Positions 26,872 through 35,452 of a DNA stretch of 64,000 nucleotides are shown here, in pieces. This DNA comes from Skermanella aerolata KACC 11604 (GTDB lineage Bacteria; Pseudomonadota; Alphaproteobacteria; Azospirillales; Azospirillaceae), in NCBI RefSeq assembly GCF_000936425.1, contig NZ_AVFK01000008.1, positions 124,001 to 188,000 of the forward strand, given 5' to 3'. Each line of letters opens with the position of its first letter. The stretch's first letter is position 1. The notes beneath the pieces were generated by a model. It saw nothing but the letters and a program-made list of their open reading frames with translations, did not search any database and was not told the DNA's origin. The translations under genes were made by a program, and so were the position numbers.

Positions 26872-28436
26872 AGCGTTTTGCCGAACTGATCGACGGGCTG
26901 ATCTTCACGCCGTCCCGCAACGGCAAGATCCGGCTGATGGGCGATTACTTCAGCCACACTCCGGACCCGGAGCGGGGCTTCGCCTTGGCGGCCCTGACGG
27001 GAGGACTGAGCTTCACCGACGCCAAGCCGGCCGCTCTCCGCAACCTCGTCATGACCAGGGTCGATCCTGTTCTCTACGGCTGGTCGTACGATTTCGTCGG
27101 CGATACGGCGGAGACGATCTCGCTGATCTGGCCGCCGCGTCCAGGGGCGAACCGCGAACCGGATCTGAGCGAAGTGGTCGAGACTCTGGCCGAGACCCGC
27201 CGCGTCGATGTGCCGAAGGTGGTCGAGCGCTGGCTCGACGCGCTGGATGCCCAAGGACGTTATGCCCTGATCAAGCTGATCACGGGATCGCTCCGCATCG
27301 GCGTGTCGGCGCGGCTCGCGAAGACGGCGCTGGCCGAATGGGGCAAGTGCCCGGTCGATGAGATCGAGGAAGTCTGGCATGGGCTTACTCCCCCCTATCG
27401 GCCGCTGTTCGACTGGCTGGAAGGCAAGGCGGAGCGGCCCGCCGTCGGCGAAGGGGCGGGCTTTCGACCATTGATGCTGGCCTCTCCGCTGGAAGACGAC
27501 GACATCGCAGCGCTTGACGCTTCGATCTACCGGGCGGAATGGAAGTGGGACGGCATCCGCGTCCAACTCGTGGCGAAGGGCGGCGAGTGCCGCATCTACT
27601 CGCGCACCGGCGACGATATCGGTCCGGCTTTCCCCGACATACTGGAAACGATGGACTTCGACGCCGTCCTGGACGGTGAGCTGCTGGTCACCCGTGACGG
27701 CGTGGTGGCGCCGTTCAACGACCTTCAGCAAAGGCTGAACCGAAAGGCGGTCACCGCGAAGATGCTGCTGGACTATCCGGCCTATGTCCGGCTTTACGAC
27801 ATCCTGTTCGAGGGACCGGAAGACCTGCGCCAGTTGGGATTCGAGATCAGGCGGAAGCGGCTGGAGGATTGGTACGGCAGGGCGAAACCGCAGCGGATGG
27901 ACCTGTCGCCGATGCTGCCGTTCACGACCTGGGGCGAGCTGGCGGAGTTGCGCAACGGCGCCCGTGAGAACTCCATCGAAGGCCTGATGCTGAAGCGGTT
28001 CGACAGCGCCTATGTCGCCGGCCGGCCCAAGGGGCCGTGGTTCAAGTGGAAGCGCGGACCGCTGACCATGGACACCGTGATGATGTATGCGCAACGCGGG
28101 CACGGCAAACGGTCGTCGTTCTACTCCGACTACACGTTCGGCGCCTGGAAGGGAGATGAGCTTGTGCCGGTCGGCAAGGCCTATTCCGGCTTCACCGACG
28201 AGGAGCTGGTACGGCTCGACAAGTGGGTGCGCAACCACACGACCAAGCGCTACGGTCCCGTGCGGGAGGTCGAGCAGGGGCTGGTGCTGGAAGTGGCTTT
28301 CGACAGCGTCCACCGCTCCACCCGGCACAAGAGCGGCGTCGCGATGCGCTTTCCTCGCGTCGCCCGCATCCGCTGGGACAAGCCGCCGCACGAGGCCGAC
28401 CGGCTGGAGACACTGGAGAAGCTGATCGTTGAGTGA
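26868..28436 (+). CDS. ATP-dependent DNA ligase of the exonuclease-linked type
   Basis: The 522-residue ligase seals nicks using ATP. An N-terminal DNA-binding domain of about 200 residues precedes the adenylation domain with motif I EWKWDGIR (catalytic K226), motif III around FDAVLDGELLV, motif IV SIEGLMLKR and motif V GPWFKWKRGP, then a C-terminal OB domain. It matches the ligases described with a beta-CASP nuclease and often an Lhr-like helicase and a phosphoesterase. Here only the nuclease is adjacent. The GTG start overlaps the nuclease stop, so the two are coupled. Likely role: DNA repair separate from NAD-dependent LigA. Confidence 0.94.
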   Translation: MKRFAELIDGLIFTPSRNGKIRLMGDYFSHTPDPERGFALAALTGGLSFTDAKPAALRNLVMTRVDPVLYGWSYDFVGDTAETISLIWPPRPGANREPDLSEVVETLAETRRVDVPKVVERWLDALDAQGRYALIKLITGSLRIGVSARLAKTALAEWGKCPVDEIEEVWHGLTPPYRPLFDWLEGKAERPAVGEGAGFRPLMLASPLEDDDIAALDASIYRAEWKWDGIRVQLVAKGGECRIYSRTGDDIGPAFPDILETMDFDAVLDGELLVTRDGVVAPFNDLQQRLNRKAVTAKMLLDYPAYVRLYDILFEGPEDLRQLGFEIRRKRLEDWYGRAKPQRMDLSPMLPFTTWGELAELRNGARENSIEGLMLKRFDSAYVAGRPKGPWFKWKRGPLTMDTVMMYAQRGHGKRSSFYSDYTFGAWKGDELVPVGKAYSGFTDEELVRLDKWVRNHTTKRYGPVREVEQGLVLEVAFDSVHRSTRHKSGVAMRFPRVARIRWDKPPHEADRLETLEKLIVE

Positions 28437-28450
28437 AGCTGGGTGTCGGA

Positions 28451-28480
28451 CAAACAAAAACCCCCGCCCGAAGGCGGGGG
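28451..28480 (-). terminator. Rho-independent terminator of the yciF-like gene
   Basis: On the minus strand an eight-base GC stem with a four-base TTCG loop (28461-28480) is followed by TTTTTGTTTG. It lies 20 bases past the stop of the minus-strand gene at 28500 and may also slow plus-strand transcripts leaving the ligase gene. Confidence 0.85.
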
Positions 28481-28499
28481 TTCAAGGCATCGGTCCGGG

Positions 28500-29003
28500 T
28501 TATGCGGCGGCCTTCATGGCCTTCTTGTTGACGTCGCTGATGGCGAGCTTGTTCAGAAGCTCGTCGGTCTTCTTCTCTTCGTTCAGCGTCTGCTCGAGAA
28601 GCTGAGCGACTTCGTCCAGGCCTGAGGCCTGCGCCAGGGCATGCAGGGTGCCATAGCCCGCGATCTCGTAATGCTCGACCTTCTGGGCCGCCGCGATCAG
28701 CGCGACGTCCAGAAGCTCAGGCGCCAGACCCATTTCCATGACTTCCTTGGCCTCTTCGATCAGGCCTTCCATGGCATGGCAGTGCTTGCCGCGGGTGCGC
28801 GTATCGAGCTTCTCGAATACCTGTTCGAGGCGCTCGATCTGGCCCTGAGTTTCTTCGAGATGCTGGGTGAAAGCCTGCTTGAGCTTCTCGTTGGAAGCGG
28901 CTCGCGCCATCTTCGGCAGCGCCCGAGTCAGTTGCTTTTCGGCGTGATAGATGTCGCGAAGTTCTTCGATCAGGAGGTCCTGCATGTTCTTGACAGCCAT
29001 CAT
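28500..29003 (-). CDS. YciE/YciF-type ferritin-like stress protein (DUF892)
   Basis: The 167-residue all-helical protein has the DUF892 pattern: MQDLLIEELRDIYHAEKQLTRALPKMA, HLEETQGQIERLEQVFE, and EHYEIAGYGTLHALAQA. The repeated Glu/His positions resemble a ferritin-like di-iron four-helix bundle. Homologues are induced by general stress. Starts at 29003 or 29000 are both possible (GGAG precedes by three and six bases). A probable EcfG-type promoter lies upstream and a terminator downstream, so it appears to be a single-gene unit. Confidence 0.9.
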   Translation of the reverse strand: MMAVKNMQDLLIEELRDIYHAEKQLTRALPKMARAASNEKLKQAFTQHLEETQGQIERLEQVFEKLDTRTRGKHCHAMEGLIEEAKEVMEMGLAPELLDVALIAAAQKVEHYEIAGYGTLHALAQASGLDEVAQLLEQTLNEEKKTDELLNKLAISDVNKKAMKAAA

Positions 29004-29071
29004 ATGCTCCGTTGGCGAAGGTGGTTAATTTTATTGTCGCAAGGGTTGTCCCATTGCGATTGCCACCCTCC

Positions 29072-29096
29072 AACAGGCGCCGTTCAGGGGAGTTCC
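29072..29096 (-). promoter_or_regulatory. Probable EcfG (general stress sigma factor) promoter for the yciF-like gene
   Basis: Read on the minus strand the element is GGAAC, sixteen bases, TGTT, one base from the alphaproteobacterial EcfG consensus GGAAC-N16/17-CGTT. The -10 part is about 68 bases before the start codon. YciF-type genes are frequent members of this regulon, which supports the call. The remaining stretch up to 29412 is AT-richer and shows no gene or RNA that I can recognise. Confidence 0.5.
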
Positions 29097-29412
29097 GTGA
29101 TGTTTTTGCTGCGACGCTCGATGCGCCGGAATCCAATCGCGTAACCCAACCGCCGAGCTGCTTCCCTCCAAACGCTGTCGCGTCCTAGCCTATCGTGGTA
29201 AGAGCACGATCAATATAATGAAGTAGAAATTTTTTGGCGTCATGGGATCGTCAAATCTGTTTACAGGATAGATGATCGCCTAAACAGAAGTCTCTTGCAA
29301 AATTTTTAGTCAACTTCCCCGAAAAGCCGAGGGCTGCTATTCGGTTCACGCATTTGACTAATTGAGGTGGCATCCTCAAGTACTGGCAAACAATTAGGGG
29401 AGACTTCTGAAC

Positions 29413-30267
29413 GTGTCGATCATCGCATCATCCAACTGGGTCGGGCAGACCGATCCGGGCATCCTCATCAAGGCCGGCTACGAGTTCTCCATCGAAGTTT
29501 TTCAGCCGACTACCGTCGTGCTGCTGCTGGGCATTCATCCCAGCCGGGAACACTTGCTGATGAAGTACGATGCCATCGAGACGTATCCGGAAGCTCCCGG
29601 CGATCATTTCATCGATACTTACGGCAACCGATGCTCACGGTTCCGTCTCGAGCCCGGCACCACGGTGTTCCGCTCGGTAGGGCTTGTGCGCGACAGCGGG
29701 TTGCCCGACTTCAAGCAATTCGGCGCACGCCAGCATCCGGTCGCCGAACTGCCGCCCGATGTCCTGCCCTTCCTATACGGCAGCCGGTACTGCGACACCG
29801 ATCTGCTGGCCAACGATGCCTGGAACCTGTTCGGCTGGACGACTCCTGGCTTCAGCCGTGTCCAGACGATCTGCGATTGGGTGAACGCCAACGTCCAGTT
29901 CGGCTATCAGTTCGCCCGCAACACTCGGACGGCGTCGGAAACCTTCCAGGAGCGCCGGGGGGTCTGCCGCGACTTTGCGCATCTGTCGATCGCCCTGTGC
30001 AGGGCGATGAACATTCCGGCGCGGTACGTCAACGGCTACCTGGGCGACATCGCGATCGAGCCGAACCCGTCGCCGATGGATTTCAACGCCTGGTTCGAGG
30101 CGTATCTCGATGGACGCTGGCACCTGTTCGATGCTCGCCACAATCAACCGCGCGTTGGACGCATCCCGATTGCGAAAGGACGCGACGCCGCCGATGTCGC
30201 CATGATTACGACCTTCGGGCCGCATATCCTGAAGAGTTTCGAGGTCTGGACCGAACAGGTCGCCTGA
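29413..30267 (+). CDS. Transglutaminase-like cysteine protease-fold protein
   Basis: The 284-residue protein has an N-terminal beta domain (AGYEFSIEVFQPTTVVLLLGIHPSRE) and a C-terminal transglutaminase-like domain. The nucleophile is C185 in RRGVCRDFAHL and the acidic residue is D240 in WHLFDARHN. The canonical histidine position reads Asn225 (MDFNAWFEAYL); I recall relatives with Ser there, so this subfamily may use another histidine. Such proteins may cleave or crosslink peptides. The start is GTG, with AGGGGAG ten bases before. It has no signal peptide. In many genomes relatives lie beside alpha-E, ATP-grasp and Anbu genes, but here the Anbu gene is 13 kb away. Confidence 0.85.
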   Translation: MSIIASSNWVGQTDPGILIKAGYEFSIEVFQPTTVVLLLGIHPSREHLLMKYDAIETYPEAPGDHFIDTYGNRCSRFRLEPGTTVFRSVGLVRDSGLPDFKQFGARQHPVAELPPDVLPFLYGSRYCDTDLLANDAWNLFGWTTPGFSRVQTICDWVNANVQFGYQFARNTRTASETFQERRGVCRDFAHLSIALCRAMNIPARYVNGYLGDIAIEPNPSPMDFNAWFEAYLDGRWHLFDARHNQPRVGRIPIAKGRDAADVAMITTFGPHILKSFEVWTEQVA

Positions 30268-30381
30268 TTTCCCCTCTAGCGGCATGATGACAAGATGCCG
30301 CAACAGGTGTTGTCCCAGGACGTGGCATTGCCGGACCGGCATGCTTGCGGCATGAGGGCGGCCCTAGGGGAGAGGACCGGA

Positions 30382-31740
30382 ATGAGTCGACGTTTTGATA
30401 TCATCGTGGTGGGAACCGGTGTCGCCGGATCCGCCATCGCACGTCGATGCCGGGCAGCGGGACGCAAGGTTGCCATCGTCGACGAACGCCCTTTTGGCGG
30501 TACCTGCCAGCTTCGCGGATGCGACCCGAAAAAGGTCCTCCGCGCCATGGCGGAGCCGCTGGCCGCGATGGAGCGGCTGGCGGAACCGGATATCGGCGTC
30601 TTCTCCGATCTACCGGTCCCGGACTGGCGCAGCCTGATGGCCTTCAAGCGCCGGTTCACCGATCCCGTCCCCAAAGCGAAGGAAACGGCTTTCGCCGAAG
30701 CCGGCATCGTCATGGTCCACGGTACCGCACGGTTCGTCGGCGCCGACGCCCTGGATGTCGGCGGCGAGGTTCTGGAAGCCGACAACTTCGTGATAGCCGC
30801 CGGATCGAAGCCGGTCCCCCTGCCCATCCATGGGGCCGATCTGGTCGCCTCCAGCGAAGACTTCCTGAACCTCGACGACCTGCCGCGCCGTATCGTCCTG
30901 GTGGGCGGCGGCTATATCGCGATGGAGTTCGCCCACTTGGCATTCCGCGCCTCTTCGGAGGTCACGGTGCTTCAACGCGGTGAGCGTCTGCTTGGGGGCT
31001 TCGATCCCGACTTGGTCGACCTCCTGGTCGAGCGGACCCACGACCTGCCGGTCGATATCCGCCCCGGTACCGCCGTGACCGTGGTGGAGCGAACCGAGTC
31101 CGGCTTCCGAGTCCATGCGGATCAGGAGGGAAGGCACCTCCGATTCGATGCCGACCTCGTGGTCCATGCCGCCGGCCGCATGCCCAACATCCAGGGACTC
31201 GATCTGGAAAAGGCCGGCGTCCGCACCGGCAAAAGCGGCGTCGAAGTCGACGCCCATCTCCGCAGCGTCAGCAATCCGCGTGTTTTCGCCGCCGGAGACG
31301 CGGCTGCGTCCGGCATGCCGCTGACTCCCAAGGCTAGCCACGACGCCGAGGTGATCGCCGCCAACATCCTGGCGGGCGAGGCTTTGCGGCGGACCGACTA
31401 CGCCGGCATGCCGAGCGTCGTCTTCTCAGTACCTCCGCTGGCGCGGGTAGGCTTGCTGGAGGAGGAGGCACTGGCCCAAGGCCTGCTTTTCCGCGTCAAC
31501 CACGCGGTGACCGACGACTGGTTTTCAGCCCGGCGGCTCAACGAGACCTGTTCGGGCCACAAGGTCCTGATCGAGGAAGGCAGCGGCCGAATCCTCGGCG
31601 CGCATCTGGTCGGCCCCCATGCCGACGAGGTCATCAACCTGTTCGCACTGGCGATCCGCCACGGCATTCCCGCCAAAGCGCTGGCCGAAACGTCGTTCGC
31701 CTATCCGACCGGCGGCTCCGACGTGTCCGCGATGGTCTGA
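30382..31740 (+). CDS. NAD(P)/FAD-dependent oxidoreductase, class I disulfide reductase fold
   Basis: The 452-residue flavoprotein has an FAD-binding GTGVAG at 11-16, a redox-active disulfide C42-QLRG-C47, an NAD(P) motif GGGYIAMEFAHLAFR and the second FAD site RVFAAGDAAAS. It resembles glutathione reductase, lipoamide dehydrogenase and MerA. The C-terminal HPT motif of those enzymes is replaced by FAYPTGGSD, so the catalytic His-Glu pair is missing and the true electron acceptor is unclear. The ATG at 30382 has GGGGAGAGG nearby; an upstream in-frame ATG at 30295 is not conserved-looking. Confidence 0.88.
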   Translation: MSRRFDIIVVGTGVAGSAIARRCRAAGRKVAIVDERPFGGTCQLRGCDPKKVLRAMAEPLAAMERLAEPDIGVFSDLPVPDWRSLMAFKRRFTDPVPKAKETAFAEAGIVMVHGTARFVGADALDVGGEVLEADNFVIAAGSKPVPLPIHGADLVASSEDFLNLDDLPRRIVLVGGGYIAMEFAHLAFRASSEVTVLQRGERLLGGFDPDLVDLLVERTHDLPVDIRPGTAVTVVERTESGFRVHADQEGRHLRFDADLVVHAAGRMPNIQGLDLEKAGVRTGKSGVEVDAHLRSVSNPRVFAAGDAAASGMPLTPKASHDAEVIAANILAGEALRRTDYAGMPSVVFSVPPLARVGLLEEEALAQGLLFRVNHAVTDDWFSARRLNETCSGHKVLIEEGSGRILGAHLVGPHADEVINLFALAIRHGIPAKALAETSFAYPTGGSDVSAMV

Positions 31741-31744
31741 TGCC

Positions 31745-33058
31745 TCAGCCGTCGTAGTCTTCGTCGTCGCCGACCGGAGCGGGCAGGGTGATCAGGACCT
31801 TGTCCACCCGGCGCCCGTCCATATCAACGACTTCGAACCGGCTGCCCTGCCAGACGAAGTGCTCGCCGGCACGCGGCATATGGCCCAATTCCGCCAGGAT
31901 AAAGCCCGCAAGCGTGTGGAAGTCGCGGTCGCCGAGCAGTCCGCGCAGGCCCAGCCGGTGCTCGACCTCATCGACCGGCAGCATGCCGTCCACCAGCCAC
32001 GATCCGTCGTCGCGGCGGACGGCGCCCGCGTCTTCCTCCCCCTCGTCCGGGAAGTCGCCGGCGATCGTTTCCAGGATATCGGTGACCGTCGCGATACCCT
32101 CGATGCTGCCATATTCGTCGACCACGATGGCCATATGAAGGCCTGCCTGCTTGAACAGCTCCAGCACCCGAAGCACCGGCGTCCCGTCGTGGATGATCAG
32201 CGGCTTGTGCAGGCAGACCTGGAGGTCCAGCGTCTTGCCGCTCAGCAGCAGGTCGAGCAGGTCCTTGCTATGGACGATTCCGACGATCTCGTCCAGGTCG
32301 CCCCTGCCGACCGGGAAGCGCGAGCGGCCGCTTGCCGCGATCTCGCGCCGGATGTCTTCCGGCTTGTCGCCGATGTCCAGCCAGACGACGTCTGGCCGGG
32401 GCGTCATGATCGTGCGCACGCTCCGGTCGGCCAGCCGCAGGACGCCTTCCAGCATCTCGCGCTCCGCCGGGTCGAAGACGCCGGTTCGGGCACCCTCCGC
32501 GATCATCGACTTGACCTCTTCCTCGGTCACTTCCGCTTGGCGGACCTTATCCAGCCGCAGCAGGCGCAGGACGAGGTTGGTGGAGACGCCGAGCAGCCAG
32601 ACCAGCGGTGCGCCCATCGTGGCGATGACGCCCATAGGCCGCGCGACGAACGCCGCGATTCGCTCGGCGTTGACCAGGGCGATCCTTTTGGGGACCAGTT
32701 CGCCGACAATCAGGGACAGATAGGTAATGGTCATGACCACGACGGCGATGGCGACGCCGTCGGCATAGGGTGCGACCGCCGGGATCTCGCGAAGTTCGAC
32801 CGCGAGGTAGCCGGCGAAGGTGGCGCCGCCATAGGCACCGGCCAGAATACCGATCAGCGTGATGCCGACTTGGACGGTGGACAGGAACTTGCTCGGGTCT
32901 TCTACGAGCCGGACGGCGGCCCTGGCTCCGCGATGTCCCTCGTCCGCCATCTGTTGAAGTCTTGCCCGCCGGGCAGAAACTACCGCCAGTTCCGACATGG
33001 CGAAAAAGCCGTTCAGCAGAATCAGCAGAACGACTACGATCAGTTCCCAGGCGAGCAT
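31745..33058 (-). CDS. CNNM/CorC-type membrane protein (hemolysin family, HlyC/CorC)
   Basis: The 437-residue protein has an N-terminal CNNM membrane domain of about four helices (LLILLNGFFAMSELAVVSARRARL), then a cytosolic pair of CBS domains (FDPAEREMLEGVLRLADRSVRTIMTPRPDVVWLD onwards) and a C-terminal CorC_HlyC FAD-like domain (DDGSWLVDGMLPVDEVEHRLGL). Such proteins take part in magnesium or cobalt efflux and membrane maintenance; the hemolysin label is historical. GAGGAG lies three bases before the ATG. It converges on the oxidoreductase gene with a four-base gap. Confidence 0.9.
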   Translation of the reverse strand: MLAWELIVVVLLILLNGFFAMSELAVVSARRARLQQMADEGHRGARAAVRLVEDPSKFLSTVQVGITLIGILAGAYGGATFAGYLAVELREIPAVAPYADGVAIAVVVMTITYLSLIVGELVPKRIALVNAERIAAFVARPMGVIATMGAPLVWLLGVSTNLVLRLLRLDKVRQAEVTEEEVKSMIAEGARTGVFDPAEREMLEGVLRLADRSVRTIMTPRPDVVWLDIGDKPEDIRREIAASGRSRFPVGRGDLDEIVGIVHSKDLLDLLLSGKTLDLQVCLHKPLIIHDGTPVLRVLELFKQAGLHMAIVVDEYGSIEGIATVTDILETIAGDFPDEGEEDAGAVRRDDGSWLVDGMLPVDEVEHRLGLRGLLGDRDFHTLAGFILAELGHMPRAGEHFVWQGSRFEVVDMDGRRVDKVLITLPAPVGDDEDYDG

Positions 33059-33143
33059 CGACTCCTCGGTTTGAAATTTCGGTAAGGGACGTTATCACAA
33101 GCGGAGGGAGGTACGGTAAGGCGGATTGCCGGGAGAGCGTCGA

Positions 33144-35243
33144 GTGGCTAAGTTTGGTTGCTCAGCAGTCCTTCTGAAAGTTCGTCCGGTGCCCGATTCG
33201 ATCTTTGTCCCGTCCGTCTGCCCCCATGACTGCCCCAGCACCTGCGCGCTGGAGGTAGAAAAGCTGGCGCCGGACCGCATCGGCAAGGTGCGCGGAGCCG
33301 CAGCCAACAGCTACACCGACGGCGTCATCTGCGCGAAGGTGTCCCGCTATGCCGACCGGGTCCATCACCCGGAGCGGCTGCTGAAGCCGCTCCAGCGCGT
33401 CGGACCCAAGGGCTCTGGCCAGTGGCGGGAAATCTCGTTCGAGGCGGCGCTTGACATCGTCGCCGAACAGTTCGCGAAGGTTGCGCGGGAATATGGACCG
33501 GAGGCGGTCTGGCCCTATTATTATGCCGGCACCATGGGCCATGTGCAGCGCGACGGCATCGAGCGTCTGCGCCACGTCATGGGCTATTCAGGACAGGCGA
33601 ACACCATCTGCATCGCGCTGGCCGATGCCGGCTGGCTGGCCGGGAACGGCGTCAAGCGCGGCGCCGACCCGCGAGAGATGGCGAAGTCGGACCTGATCGT
33701 CGTGTGGGGAGGCAACCCGGTAGCGACGCAGGTCAACGTGATGACCTGGATTTCCAAGGCGCGTAAGGAGCGCGGCGCCAAGCTGGTGGTGGTCGATCCC
33801 TACCGGACGGGCACGGCCGAACGGGCCGACCTGCATCTTGCGCCGCGGCCCGGCACCGACGGGGCGCTCGCCTGCGCCGTCATGCACGTGCTGTTCGCCG
33901 AGGGCTACGCCGATCGCGAATACATGGCGCGGTTCGCCGATGCGCCGGAGGAGCTTGAAAAGCACCTGAGGACGCGGACGCCCGCTTGGGCCGCCGCGAT
34001 CACCGGTATCGACGAGCAGCAGATCGTCGACTTTGCCCGTATGTACGGTGCCGCCAAGCGCAGCTTCCTGCGGCTCGGCTATGGTTTTTCCCGTTCCCGC
34101 AATGGGGCGGCGCAGATGCATGCGGTCAGTTGCCTTCCCGTCGTCAGCGGCGCCTGGTCGCATGAGGGCGGTGGAGCCCTCTACAGCAACTCCGGCATCT
34201 ACCGGCTGAACAAGACCCTGATCGAGGGACGGGACCGGTTCGACCCCGCGGTCCGGATGCTCGACATGTCCAGGATCGGTCCCGTCCTGGTCGGCGAGCG
34301 CGATGCGCTGGGCGACGGGCCGCAGGTCCACGCGATGCTGATCCAGAATACCAACCCGGCGGCGGTCGCTCCGGAGAGCGCCAAGGTGCGGGAAGGGCTA
34401 CTGCGCGACGACCTGTTCGTCTGCGTCCACGAGCAGTTCATGACCGACACGGCGCAACTGGCCGACATCGTGCTGCCGGCGACCATGATGATCGAGCACG
34501 ACGATCTTTATACGGCGGGCGGCCAGATGCATCTCCAGATCGGGACGAAGCAGATCGAGCCGCCGGGCGAGTGCCGGGAGAACCATGCCGTGATCTGCGG
34601 CCTGGCAAAGAGGCTGGGCGCAATCCATCCCGGGTTCGACCTGACGGCCTGGGAACTGGTCGATGCGACGCTGAAGGCATCAGGCTGGCCCGGTGCCGGA
34701 GTACTGAGCGAAGCCCGCTGGCTCGACTGCATCGCAGGGACCGACACGCATTTCGAAAAGGGCTTCGGCACGCCCGATGGGCGCTTCCACTTCAAGCCGG
34801 ACTGGTCTCGCGTCGGGCCGAACTTCTCGGACATGCCGGCTTTGCCGGACCACTTCGACGTGATCGAGAAGGCGACGCCGGAACACCCATTCCGCATGAT
34901 AGCGCCGCCCGCGCGTCAGTTCCTCAACAGCAGCTTCACGGAAGTCCCGGCGTCGCGTGCGAGGGAAGGGCGCCCGACCGCGCTGATCCACCCCAAGGAC
35001 TGTGCCGCCCTTGGCCTGACCGATGGGGGTGTCGTCCGGATCGGAAACCGACGAGGGACCGTGCTGATCCATGTGAAGCCCTTCGACGGGCTTCAGCCCG
35101 GCGTCGTGGTAGTCGAGGGTATCTGGCCCAACGGCAGCTTCATCGAGGGGATCGGCATCAACGTCCTGACCGGCGCCGATCCCGGTCCGCCTTTTGGCGG
35201 AGCCGTCTTCCATGACACGGCCGTCTGGCTGAAGCCGGAATAG
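33144..35243 (+). CDS. Molybdopterin oxidoreductase of the DMSO reductase family
   Basis: This catalytic subunit of about 699 residues has an N-terminal [4Fe-4S] motif VCPHDCPSTCALEV...VICAKVSRY and a bis-MGD cofactor domain (TMGHVQRDGIERLRHVMGYSGQANTICIALADAGW). A C-terminal dinucleotide-binding domain follows (FLNSSFTEVPASR...VRIGNRRG). No Tat signal is seen, so it is probably cytoplasmic. No electron-transfer subunit or chaperone is adjacent, and the substrate is unknown. I chose GTG at 33144 because GGGAG lies eight bases upstream; TTG at 33126 and GTG at 33189 are alternatives. Confidence 0.9.
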   Translation: MAKFGCSAVLLKVRPVPDSIFVPSVCPHDCPSTCALEVEKLAPDRIGKVRGAAANSYTDGVICAKVSRYADRVHHPERLLKPLQRVGPKGSGQWREISFEAALDIVAEQFAKVAREYGPEAVWPYYYAGTMGHVQRDGIERLRHVMGYSGQANTICIALADAGWLAGNGVKRGADPREMAKSDLIVVWGGNPVATQVNVMTWISKARKERGAKLVVVDPYRTGTAERADLHLAPRPGTDGALACAVMHVLFAEGYADREYMARFADAPEELEKHLRTRTPAWAAAITGIDEQQIVDFARMYGAAKRSFLRLGYGFSRSRNGAAQMHAVSCLPVVSGAWSHEGGGALYSNSGIYRLNKTLIEGRDRFDPAVRMLDMSRIGPVLVGERDALGDGPQVHAMLIQNTNPAAVAPESAKVREGLLRDDLFVCVHEQFMTDTAQLADIVLPATMMIEHDDLYTAGGQMHLQIGTKQIEPPGECRENHAVICGLAKRLGAIHPGFDLTAWELVDATLKASGWPGAGVLSEARWLDCIAGTDTHFEKGFGTPDGRFHFKPDWSRVGPNFSDMPALPDHFDVIEKATPEHPFRMIAPPARQFLNSSFTEVPASRAREGRPTALIHPKDCAALGLTDGGVVRIGNRRGTVLIHVKPFDGLQPGVVVVEGIWPNGSFIEGIGINVLTGADPGPPFGGAVFHDTAVWLKPE

Positions 35244-35303
35244 GAAGTCCGGCCGGCGCGGCTAGAATGTCGCCTTCGGTGTGGGTATACGATTCGGGTG
35301 TTT

Positions 35304-35330
35304 GCCGCCACCGGGCGTGGCGGCGTTTCC
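35304..35330 (+). terminator. Possible weak terminator after the molybdoenzyme gene
   Basis: A seven-base GC stem (GCCGCCA with TGGCGGC) and seven-base loop are followed by GTTTCCC, a short and imperfect T-run. It lies 60 bases past the stop. The rest of the gap to 35452 shows no gene. Confidence 0.4.
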
Positions 35331-35452
35331 CAAACTCGTTTAGGTTCACCAAATGGATGACGGAGCCACCCTGGACAGGGCGGCTTTCGCCTCCATCTCT
35401 GAAATAGGTGGGACGCCGCTGTAGGTTACCATTTCCGCAGGAGGGGTACGCC

